Assembly (NCBI GenBank): GCA_033816765.1
Contig: CM066287.1
Coordinates: 3,162,001-3,226,000 of the forward strand
Reading direction: 5' to 3'
From: Nothopassalora personata
Taxonomy: Eukaryota > Ascomycota > Dothideomycetes > Mycosphaerellales > Mycosphaerellaceae
DNA: 64,000 bases
Positions within the stretch are counted from its first letter, which is position 1, and each line of letters begins with the position of its first letter. Positions 36,710 to 45,923 of this stretch are shown piece by piece. A program made the translations under genes and the position numbers. The notes under the pieces are model-generated. The model did not search any database. It saw only the letters and a program-made list of their open reading frames with translations, and was not told the origin of the DNA.

Positions 36710-38168
36710 ACTCTACGCGAAGTAACATCCTTTGGCAGCATAATGAGCCGCCAACGGCGGCGTGCCAGCACCAATATTGCATCTGCTACCAGGGGCGAAC
36801 TCTTTTGCTGCTCGTCGAGCGATGACATCCCTTGTCGACATCTCCTTTCCGCCAGCTTCGCCATCGTCTGTCTTCAGGACCTTAATGGCGTCATATTTCA
36901 CACTTTTGAACAGTCTGTTGCCATTCAGACCTGGCAAGTGAATAGATTCGTCTTGGCTGCGTTGGCCATGATACGGTCATAGTTGAAGGAAGTCCCTTTG
37001 AAGATACGTTTGCCCATTTCATCGGCCTTCCATGCTTTGATCCGAGCAACCTCGGAGGGCCCAAGGCCTACTCCCGTAAGTGATCCTTGCCTTTGATCTT
37101 CTTAATCTCTGGAGCCTGGTCGTATTCACTCGGGCTGCCTTCAGAGTCGTACTTGGTCGAAAAATACCATTTGCCGCTAACCCCCTAGATATCGAAGCCT
37201 GGGGACTTTTATAGCGACGCGCCCAGGCCCGGCGCAGAAGTATTGTCTGCGGTACCACCACCCTACACGATTTTACACCAAAGCTGAGGCACATCATGAA
37301 GCACTATAGCGCACTTTCGGAGCTGAAATGCTCCCGCGATCTAGAAGCGCATTGACCAGCTTACCTTCGAGGGTGAGTACGTCCATCTATAGCACGGCGT
37401 GCAATTCATAAGTTGAACTAGAAGTCTTGCGCGCGTGGAGCAAGGTCGCACGTTAAGCACACCCCCCGTAAGCTTAGTGGGCGTGCATCGAAGATTGAGA
37501 TGGATTTATCGGCTGCCGTGCTCTACATGCGACTACTTCTAACGCTTCGTAGTAGCCTAAAGGATTGAGAGTCTTGGCTATTATATGTATCAAACCGCGG
37601 CTCGCTCATCTTTGTCGAGGGCTATGTTCATGGGATTGAGGTTATTGTGCGCATACCTAAGAGAGTGTAGGCGTCTAATACCTTCTCTTACGCCGTTCAT
37701 GCAAGCGAAGATGTAAAGCTGCTACGGATCATCCTCAAACCGGTATTGCAAAATTTGATCGTGCTTCTCTAAGGCAATACAGACGACCCGATCGCGCCTT
37801 GATACACATCTCTAATAACGTATCAGGTTGCCATGCGGAAAGGGTGTTGAGTCCTGCGCGGGTGGCGAACAGCGCGGTTCCAGAAATAAGCCTTCTCCAC
37901 CACATGACAACGTCCGACATACGACGGCCTTCGCTCAGGAATCTTATCTTTTTCGTAGAGCCTTACCAAGCCGGCACTATCGTCTCTAGCTTCGATGCAA
38001 ATAAATTTGAGGTCGGAGACATTGTCCTGGTCCGTTGTCCATTCGATCATGGTCTCGGGAATGCCTGACAGGTCGAAGCCGCCAGCCGTGATCACCGAGT
38101 CTAAGTGAAGGTCGCGCAATTGCGTCTTCGACGGAGTCGCACAGCTCGAAGTCCTTCCCGGAAGTCAT
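36710..38168 (-). pseudogene. Decayed succinyl-CoA:3-ketoacid CoA-transferase
   Basis: Three collinear fragments in different frames read as one SCOT-type enzyme on the minus strand. The N-terminal part (about 38168-37900) has GFDLSGIPETMI, then DLKFICIEARDDSAGLV and RRPSYVG. Subunit-A C-terminal part (about 37180-36957) has KKIKGKDHLRE, stop, ALGPSEVARIKAWKADE, KGTSFNYDRIMANAAKTN. The start of subunit B (about 36830-36713) has TRDVIARRAAKEF and CNIGAGTPPLAAHYA. Stops and frameshifts separate them, the middle is replaced by unrelated sequence including a kinase-like relic, and the rest of subunit B is missing. The mutations are mixed, not RIP-like. Intact family members transfer CoA to 3-oxoacids such as beta-ketoadipate or acetoacetate. 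Confidence 0.8.
37598..37793 (-). pseudogene. Protein-kinase-like relic inside the CoA-transferase pseudogene
   Basis: One minus-strand frame with an internal stop reads VVCIALEKHDQILQYRFED, stop, then GVREGIRRLHSLRYAHNNL followed by NPMNIALDKDE. This resembles the alpha-E helix and catalytic loop of a fungal protein kinase-like family, with the catalytic Asp of HxD changed to Asn. No intact kinase surrounds it. It probably arrived by rearrangement. Identification rests on the catalytic-loop resemblance only. Confidence 0.5.
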
Positions 38169-38698
38169 TGTGCGACTGATCGCAGACCTCGTCTGCTGGG
38201 GTAGGGTGGTTGTGAAAGCGGAAGATGGATGTACTTAAGCGCAAGATTCCCAATCTAGTGTCAAAAGTTCTTGCCCTGAAAGTTCTGTCTCGAGCTGTAG
38301 CATCAACTGTAACACAGCATGTTCAAACACATCTATCCTCCATAACGGCTTTTTGAGTTTCGAAGAATGCGTCACCAACCGGAATCTGGAATGGCATGCG
38401 AGGTTTGTCGTACTTCATTTTCGTATGTATCTCGCAGCCAGTTGTGAGATCGAAGGCATGTTGTGGTATTCCTGGTCGCAGAAGCCTGACGAAGCTTTCA
38501 GTGTGCAGTGGTGCTTGTGTGGACAAGCTCCGCAAACTTCCGGATGTATTGCAGCAAATCCGCAACAGCCGATGTATTATGGCCGAACGACGGAGCCAGT
38601 CGCTTCAAATGACAGACATGCTCTCAAAAACACGGCAATTCTGCCGCAGGCTGTGAGATGCATCCTGGGTGCAGAATTACACTCCTTCTTACAACAAC
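38169..38698. other. Intergenic, CoA-transferase relic to CMD-like gene
   Basis: Includes a minus-strand 80-codon frame (38323-38565, with MPFQIPVGDAFFETQKAVM) that might be another gene remnant. I cannot name it. No other feature seen. Confidence 0.4.
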
Positions 38699-39532
38699 AT
38701 GTCTTTCGACAAAGCCTTCTTCTGTTCACTTGAATCACAGTTCCCTGGCGGCTCTTACTCGCCGTGGTATGTATATGCTGTCTTGATTTTCCAGGTCAAT
38801 GATCATATGGACTTGATCGGGACTGCTTGGGAATACGTCAAGCAGACGTCCAACAAAGATGAGCTGTTAATTAAAGCAAGGAAGATGCGCGAAGCGTTAT
38901 TGAAGGCCAGCGTGCTAGTTGGATTTCCCAAGGTAAGAGCTATCCTGTCAGTAATCGGGAGAGGGAGAAGCGTTGATAAGATTCCAAGGGCATCAATGGC
39001 TGCATGGCTCTGCGGAAAGCTATACTGTCGAGCTCACCTGAGCTGCAAGAGAAGCTCGACAAGGACCCATCGCTACGGCGGAACTTGCAACGACACGAAA
39101 AAGACGCTAGAGGCAAGGCCCTCTTCTCAAGGATATATGCCCAGCACACCGATCATGTGCTTGATAATATGTCGAAAGCTTCCGGTGGTGACCTCTCTGA
39201 GTTCGCTATCAGCGCGGTGTACGGTGACTTGATGGCCGAGGAGTCGCGCCTCAATGCGAAGGAGACAGGGCTGCTCGAATTCCTGGCTTGTTATGCTACT
39301 GGGTAAGCGACATCATTTTCTGTTCTATGAGGTGGTCTAACATCGATATAGAGGCTCGGTATGGTCGCAAGCAAAGGGTCATATGTACGGCAGCCATAAT
39401 TTGGGCAACACAAAAGATGAGATCTCTGGAGCGATCAACATTTGCAAGATGATAGAGCAGCAGCTTGGTATTGTGATCAATAGAGAGCCGGCCGAGAACT
39501 GGTCGTGGACCGCAAAAGCCGAAAAGTGGTAG
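38699..39532 (+). CDS. Carboxymuconolactone decarboxylase-like (AhpD/CMD fold) protein
   Basis: Model: exons 38699-38932, 38989-39302 and 39352-39532, giving 242 residues. The core is KMREALLKASVLVGFPK joined to GINGCMALRKAI, then LFSRIYAQHTDHVLDNMS and DLSEFAISAVYGDLMAEE. Next come ETGLLEFLACYATG and, after the last intron, GGSVWSQAKGHMYGSHNLG. This pattern is the fungal CMD-like family. The second intron (49 bp) has a CTAAC branch. CMD relatives act either as decarboxylases in protocatechuate catabolism or as AhpD-type peroxide-defence proteins; this one lacks an obvious CxxC, so peroxidase function is less likely. Its place beside a FAD hydroxylase and CoA-transferase relic favours catabolism. 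Confidence 0.85.
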
Positions 39533-40322
39533 TGTCATTGGTCTTGGAGAGTGTTGGTAGGTATAAAACTGGTTCAAGGAGACATCGAGTGTCGGAGATC
39601 CTCGTCAGCGATCAAGGAAGCGTTGCAATCCACTACCACCGCAGATCGATGACTAGAGAGCGAGACACCAGGAAACGGCATTTTGGCCAGTATAGTTGTG
39701 AAGAAGATCGTTTCTTCCATCGTGCCAGGCTGAAAATGGCAGGTTGAGGTTGGTGCACGTCTGAAATTCGGATGCCTGCAGTCGGGCACGCTGGTTGTCG
39801 AGGCCCTCGAGATCTATCAAGCGCAGACGAAGCTCGGCCAGATCAGTCACATCCCTTTGGAAGCTGTGGCAGGAACGAGACAACTGCGTCCGATAGCAAG
39901 CCCTGCCATGGCGCCAGATGCGCCCTGCCTGACACCAAGCTGCCAGAGGGCTGCCATTCGACACCAAGCTGCATGAACCAGAGCCGTGCCCTTTGATCGG
40001 GGAACGTTCATACTGGGCAGCAAACTGCTCGGCTCAGCCGCTAGAACTAGTTGCCTACGTCCACGAGGCCAACAACAAGGACTGTATGATGTTTACATAT
40101 ATACAATGTATGTCAAGAACGTGATGCTCGCCAGTGTCGTCACACGATTCCGGCGTTCAGGGATCGATGCGTTCCTGCATTAGCCCCGATCTTAGCGACG
40201 AGCCCATGCCATCTTTGTAGCGCATGACGCCGTCACTTTGCTCCTGCATTGTGAAGATACCTGAAAGCTACATGTACCTTCCTCACTCTTCCCTTCTTCG
40301 CTCCAGCTTCCCCTCATAGCCG
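39533..40322. other. Intergenic, CMD-like to HhH-GPD gene
   Basis: No credible coding frame. The words GACACCAAGCTGC recur about 25 nt apart (39929-39972 area). Otherwise nothing seen. Confidence 0.5.
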
Positions 40323-41963
40323 ATGTCCGAAACATTTCATAGTAGCGCCATAGCCGCACAACGACCAGCCATCACCTCAATCGTGCTTCACCTCCAACGA
40401 CTGTGCACTAGACTCGAACCACGATCCACCCCAGCGATTAGATCACGACAACCGTTCGCGTCTGACAGCATGGCGCGCACAACACGCGCGGCTGCAGCAA
40501 AAGCGAGTGCGACTTTTACTGAGACTCAGCAGCTATCCAGTCCTCCTGCGACACCGCTTGCCGGGCAGGGCAAAAAGGTCTCCAAGGGTTTAGCGAAGCC
40601 TGAAGTGACGAAGCAGAAAGTACAACCAGTGACACCTGTCAGCGGCAAAAAGCGCTCGAGAAAAGCGGTCAAGCAAGAAGACTTCGACGTCAATGACCTT
40701 CCACACAATCTCGGGACCGCTCTGCCCACCCCAGGTGCCGACGAGCAAGACCTGGAAGATGCGTCACCCTCTAAACGTACCAAGCGTATAAAGAAAGAGG
40801 AGGCTATAGATGAGCCGGATGTCGTGGTCAAAGATGCCCAGCAGGTTGAGGAAACGAAGCCCACACTCAAGAGGACGCCGAAGAAGGCGAACTACGGCCT
40901 CACACCCGGCCAAACTCCGTTCGCAGACTACTTGAGGCCGACCCCCGAGGAGTGCTACGAAGTCACACGTTTACTCGAAAAAGTGCATGGAAAGGTCGTG
41001 GCGCCGAAAGCCATCCCGCCTCCTTCGTTGGATGTAGCAGGTTGTGGGGAAGTGCCTTCAGTCCTCGATGCGTTGATCAGAACCAGACTCAGTGCAAACA
41101 CTACGAACAAGAACTCCAGCACCGCGTTCCAAGGACTGGTGGCCCGTTTCGGAACCATCAAGGAAGGAATTGGTAAGGGCAGTGTGGACTGGGATGCTGT
41201 CCGGACAGCTCCACAAAAAGAAGTCTTCAAGGCCATCGAACGTGGCGGTCTGGCCCAAGTCAAGTCGAAGGACATTCAGGCGATTCTTCAAATCGCTTAC
41301 GAGGATAATCAAGAGAGGAAGGCGGCATTGACGAACCCGTTTGACGACCCGGTCGGCGCCGAGAACGAGCCGGAGAAAGAGAAGCAAGACGAAGTCGAAA
41401 AGGCAAAGCAGAACATTATATCACTCGACCATCTGCATCTGCTCAGCACAGATGATGCGATCAACAAGATGCTCAGCCTGCCTGGGATTGGTCCCAAAAC
41501 AGCTTCGTGTGTGGCTCTCTTCTGTCTTCAACGACCATCCTTTGCTGTGGATACGCACGTCTTTCGTCTCTGTCAGTACCTTGGGTGGGTTCCCAAATCG
41601 ACGAAGAAGGGGCAGCCGAAGGTGGACCGTAATACCACATACTCTCACTGCGATGTTCGCATACCGGACGAATTGAAGTATCCACTTCATCAGCTGTTGA
41701 TTAAGCATGGAAAAGTATGCCCAAGGTGCCGAGCTGCAACTGGCATGTCTAGCGCGAACTGGGAGGAGGGCTGCCCGATCGAGCACTTGGTTAAGCGCCA
41801 TGGCTCCAAGAAAGGTGGTGTCTCTGTCGCAGCTCGCAAGAAGGCGAAGGCCGCTGCATTGGACCTCGAAGACGGCGCAGCAGACGGAGAAGGCGAATCA
41901 GACGACATGAGTGAGCTGAGCGATGTGCGCGAGGACAGTGATGCAGCAGAAGGTGAGGCTTAG
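40323..41963 (+). CDS. HhH-GPD base-excision DNA glycosylase (endonuclease III superfamily)
   Basis: A single-exon frame of 546 residues from the first ATG, or 497 from the ATG at 40470 (AGCATGG context). The N-terminal 49 residues before the second Met are Arg/Ser-rich with almost no acidic residues, like a mitochondrial presequence. A basic disordered region with KKRSRK and KRTKRIKK (nuclear signals) precedes the glycosylase fold. The helix-hairpin-helix is LPGIGPKTAS, with Lys of bifunctional enzymes, followed by catalytic-Asp segment FAVDTHVFRLCQYLGWVP. The C-terminal Cys loop has only CPRC and a later CP, so the canonical four-Cys Fe-S pattern is incomplete. Role: removal of damaged bases. 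Acidic Ser-rich tail. Precise lesion specificity unknown. Confidence 0.88.
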   Translation: MSETFHSSAIAAQRPAITSIVLHLQRLCTRLEPRSTPAIRSRQPFASDSMARTTRAAAAKASATFTETQQLSSPPATPLAGQGKKVSKGLAKPEVTKQKVQPVTPVSGKKRSRKAVKQEDFDVNDLPHNLGTALPTPGADEQDLEDASPSKRTKRIKKEEAIDEPDVVVKDAQQVEETKPTLKRTPKKANYGLTPGQTPFADYLRPTPEECYEVTRLLEKVHGKVVAPKAIPPPSLDVAGCGEVPSVLDALIRTRLSANTTNKNSSTAFQGLVARFGTIKEGIGKGSVDWDAVRTAPQKEVFKAIERGGLAQVKSKDIQAILQIAYEDNQERKAALTNPFDDPVGAENEPEKEKQDEVEKAKQNIISLDHLHLLSTDDAINKMLSLPGIGPKTASCVALFCLQRPSFAVDTHVFRLCQYLGWVPKSTKKGQPKVDRNTTYSHCDVRIPDELKYPLHQLLIKHGKVCPRCRAATGMSSANWEEGCPIEHLVKRHGSKKGGVSVAARKKAKAAALDLEDGAADGEGESDDMSELSDVREDSDAAEGEA

Positions 41964-43041
41964 GACATTTCACCAAACGACAACAGAACTATCAGCCACG
42001 AAGGATGAGACAGGATGTGAAATATGAGATGACATTGTACCATACGAGCAATACAGCCTTGTATTTCTGATTGGTCGCCGATCGAGCTGAAGTTTTCGTG
42101 TCCTTGCTTCCGACGAGAGTGACGTGCATACCTGGCGCTCATGAATCGCACAGGCCGCGACGCGGAAGATGTGCAGATGTGATGCAATCGGTTAAACGCG
42201 TCGTCAGCAAACCCTTGATATAGACAGTAGATCCTCTGGCGGCGCAAGCTGCTGCGTGTTCTTCATGTGCAGCAGTTGAGCAGTAAGGTGCAAAAAACAT
42301 TTGTGGACCGTTAGGAGCTTTCTGCGACGGAAACCTGGGCGACCAGGCAGGATTGTTGGACGATATCCGATAAGGCGATGAGATATTGTTGACAGGTGCT
42401 TGTCAAATAGCTGCTTGCAGACTGCAGAGTTACTGCTGAGGTGCAAGGCATCAGAGGTTGCCCAAGGGCCATGGCCAGGAGGTCCGTTGAATTCACCGAA
42501 GAAATCCGACGTCACCGGAAGGCAGCCAAGGCCACGGTTCTGCGCCTTGCACGTTTCTACCCTCTTACGTCAAAGTTCGATGCCAGGTATACAACACTTG
42601 AAGGTGGCAGGAGCTGCGCACTTGATACGTGGCAGAAGATGTGCTGTTGAATGGGACTTCTCGGTCCATTCAGACATGTCAATCGGCAAACCCAGATGCA
42701 CAAGCGACTGCGTGCAGAAGGCTGCAACCACCCAGACAAGATTACCCATCATGTTACCTGTCCTAGCAGGAGAGCAGCTCAGCTCGGGAGTAGAATCCCT
42801 AAGACGATATGCCATGCCAATCAGAGTGAATAGCTGGGAACAAGATCTTCAAGCCAAGGTCCTGCCCAGAAGCGCCGCCTCGCCATCGCAGCAAGCACAC
42901 GTTCATGCAGTCAAAGGCCGCGTTTGGCTGAGACCTGTACGACTGTTCAATGTTACGGCGGCATCGCCAAGCAGCAAGGTACGCATATATACAGAAGAGG
43001 TAGGTTCTTTAAGGGACGGAAGTTCGTTAATCATCAACAAT
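41964..43041. other. Intergenic, HhH-GPD gene to lysozyme gene
   Basis: About 1.1 kb. An open frame runs through 42400-43041 into the lysozyme gene but has no conserved features before the signal peptide. Holds the lysozyme promoter. Nothing else seen. Confidence 0.5.
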
Positions 43042-44018
43042 ATGCTACCCTCACTTAGTACCATACTGCCATGGGCACTGCTGTTCGTAGGCACAGCCTT
43101 GGCTCAATATCAGTCTGGCACCTGTGCGGCAAATGGCCAAAATGGTGTCTGCATACCGACAAGCGAATGCGGTGGCAGTAGCACAGCTGGCCTCTGTCCT
43201 GGTCCCTCTAATATCCAATGTTGTACCTATGGCCGTTGCAGCAACGCTGGCGTGAGCGGTACTTGCGAATCTAGATCAACTTGCTCTGGGACTGCGTACG
43301 TCGCCTTACCTTTGATCATATAGCTCAATGCTGACAGCTCCCCAAGATACTCGGGCCTTTGCCTAGGTCCTTCAGGTATGACAGCAGACTGTGGCAACGA
43401 TCGCAACATGCTGACGAATCTTCAAACAGACATTCAGTGTTGCGTCCGTAGTGGTGGTGGAGGAGGAGACAAAGGAGGTGCTTGCCCGCCGTCTGTCCAG
43501 CCCAACATCATTGACTTCATCAAATCGTTTGAAGGCTTCGAAGCATCACCGTACAAGGACGTTGCTGGTTTCCCTACCGTTGGCTATGGCCACCTTTGCG
43601 AGACTGATGGCTGTACCGAGCTCCCCTACTCGTATCCAATGACTCAAGCTGAGGGAGAGGAACTGCTTGCAGACGACGTCAGGGTGGGTAGCACTCATAT
43701 CACCCGAGAACGCTGATAGACTGACTGTTGCAGGAATTTGAGATTTGCCTGGGAAACGCTGTCTCGTCCGTCGGCCTGAATGATAATCAATATGGGGCGC
43801 TAGTCTCGTGGTCCTTCAATGTTGGCTGCGGCAACATGAGATCGTCCACGCTGGTCAGGAGACTAAACGGAGGAGAGAACCCCAACACCGTGGCAGCTGA
43901 AGAACTGCCCAAGTGGGACAAGGCCGGAGGCCAGACCGTGCCAGGTCTTACTAGAAGACGGCAAGAAGAAGTGCAGCTCTTCCAGACCTCCACCAGTGTC
44001 GGAGCGTTGCCATGCTAA
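43042..44018 (+). CDS. Secreted GH24 lysozyme with N-terminal Cys-rich modules
   Basis: Model: exons 43042-43295, 43347-43683 and 43734-44018, giving 291 residues. A signal peptide (MLPSLSTILPWALLFVGTAL, cut after ALA) starts at the chosen ATG. Two tandem Cys-rich modules of about 45 residues follow, each ending in GLCxGPS...IQCC. A Gly linker (SGGGGGDKGG) leads to a phage-type lysozyme domain with IIDFIKSFEGFEASPYKD (general-acid Glu), FPTVGYGHLC, MTQAEGEELLADD and DNQYGALVSWSFNVGCGN. GH24 enzymes hydrolyse peptidoglycan beta-1,4 bonds, so an antibacterial or bacterial-feeding role outside the cell is inferred. Intron 1 acceptor was set at 43346, 11 nt after a CTGAC branch; a nearer AG is also in frame. 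Confidence 0.88.
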
Positions 44019-44893
44019 GCGAGTGTAGTGCAGTTGACGAACGATGAAGAAGCGTGGCTGCCACGTTGAGATCGCAGAACATGTCGAGAGTGATATAATA
44101 TCTCTTCCAAATGCGACATTCCATGTGGATTGAACAGCAAGAGCTGTATTCGACTCGCTGAAACGCAGCGCGCGGTCTCCACGGAGCAATCCATGGAAGG
44201 TTCATCGGGTACCTGCATCGTGACAGCACTTCTTGAGAGGCAACGGAAAGCAATATCCACGTTGGGTCGTAATCCAGCACGGGCCCCGGCTCAACGTCAG
44301 AGCACCCGCGCACCGAGCCTGTAGTTCGTATCTGTGAAAGATCGTGATCGCTCTGCCTGAGGACCACGAGGGTGACCTATGATGTCGCTGGCATAGATCT
44401 TATCATCTTTAATCTGGACTAGCGTCGCGCTGAGAAAATGCTCCGGAGGCGTGGTTCTCGAGCCTCTTTGCGTTGACGCGATGAATCGTCATAGCACAGA
44501 TGGGTCTAAGCGCCACATCTCTGCTGGCACCGATGAGGGCTTCAGCTATGGCGGGCCGACTTGCAGCTCTCAGCGACAGGCGACCTGGTGATACCTGCGT
44601 GACCAATGAGGTTGGTGTAATGTTGCGTTTGCTTGAACCGTGGTGGTGCGAGCCTAAGCACATGCCTCGATGACGTCGTATTCTCCAGTGAACATGACAT
44701 CCAAAGCCAGGCTGCAGGTGATGTGCTTGTGCTTGTGAAGGTGGGGGCGCGTACCCCTCTGTTTTGTTACTCTTGCTCGAGTACATAAGTTGTATTGCTC
44801 ACGTCTCCCTCTTCTGCAAAACATCACCAAGCAAACACAATCTCACCGACTACCAGATCAACAGACCAGACAACCAACCAAACTACCGCAAAC
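44019..44893. other. Intergenic, lysozyme to HSP9/12 gene
   Basis: No credible gene. Contains the stress-gene promoter. Confidence 0.5.
44754..44758 (+). promoter_or_regulatory. Possible stress-response element (CCCCT)
   Basis: CCCCT lies 136-140 nt before the ATG of the HSP9/12-like gene. HSP12 in yeast is driven by such STREs through Msn2/4. A 5-bp match is weak by itself. Confidence 0.3.
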
Positions 44894-45407
44894 ATGTCCG
44901 ACGCACTGTAAGACCCACTTTGCAAGCCCTCACAGCACATGTCTGCAGCAGTCTTCGGCTGACATCCTCTAGCCGCCAGAGCAACGCCGACAAGGCCACC
45001 TCGGCCCTCAAGCCAGACAGCCAGAAGTCCACCCTCGAGCAGGTCCAGGACAGCGCCAAGAGCACCGCCGACTCGGTCGCTGGCACTCTCCAGCCAGGTA
45101 AGCCTTGCCAGCCGAGAGGGAGAAGACACTCATACTGACAACGCAATCAGAGAGCGAGAAGTCCATCGGTCAAAAGGCCTCTGACACCGTCAGCGGGTCC
45201 GGGGGTGACGCACAGAAGCAGGGCGAGGGAGTGCTCAAGCAGGCTCAGGATGGCGCCACCAACCTCGCCAACCAGGCCAGCGAGACCATCGGCGCTGGTG
45301 TCAAGCAGGCTCAGGATGCTCTGGGCCTGAACAACCAGGGTCGTGAGTGAACTCGTGCTGCGCTTTCGTCAATATATACTATACTGACTCTTGCAACAGC
45401 AAAGTAA
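44894..45407 (+). CDS. HSP9/HSP12-family small hydrophilic stress protein
   Basis: Model: exons 44894-44907, 44973-45097, 45151-45342 and 45400-45407, giving 112 residues. The start MSDALRQSNADKATSALKPD and repeated short amphipathic segments rich in Ala, Gln, Lys, Ser and Asp (SEKSIGQKASDTVSGSGGD, NLANQASETIGAG) are characteristic. There are no cysteines or membrane spans. Family members are abundant, intrinsically unstructured proteins that become helical on lipid membranes and protect them under heat, osmotic and stationary-phase stress. First and last coding exons are only 14 and 8 nt. The last intron is inferred from GTGAGT, CTGAC and CAG and changes the C-terminus from GRE to GPK. Read unspliced, the frame would stop at once after exon 1. 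Confidence 0.85.
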
Positions 45408-45923
45408 ATGCGTCTCAGCTACGATCCTGCACAACCAACTTCGATGATTCCCCCCAAAGGCATGGCCTCGATCTCTTCGACTTAGATTGTTCTGAACTGG
45501 CGGTTTCGAGTACGGCTTGGGTCAATATGGTCTCGATAACTGGACACGGCATGGTTTCTGATACCTTTCACGATGACATGAGCAATGGCTTGATACCGAC
45601 AGAATTAACATAAACGCTTGCTTGCGCTCCTGCTTGTCTCAATTTCTGTCGTCTTTTTGTAACCGACATCGCGCCGTGCCCCAGACAGGAATTGTGTAGC
45701 CTTTGTCGTTTGTAACGTGCACCATTTTACCGAGAAGGGTTAGAGACGTCACTTTTGTTGCGCTCGGGCCAGGTCACGAAAATCCGCCGGCGCCGAGGTC
45801 GCGAAGCTGTGATAGATATGCTAAAGGAAAACGTTTGAATTTCCCCCTAGACCACAGCTACCACAGCATTGCAACGGTGTACATATATCTTCGGCTTCTT
45901 CTCTTGCGGTGATTCCCCTCATA
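45408..45923. other. Intergenic, HSP9/12 to fumarase
   Basis: Contains the fumarase promoter; a TACATATATC element lies about 45 nt before the ATG. No gene seen. Confidence 0.5.
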
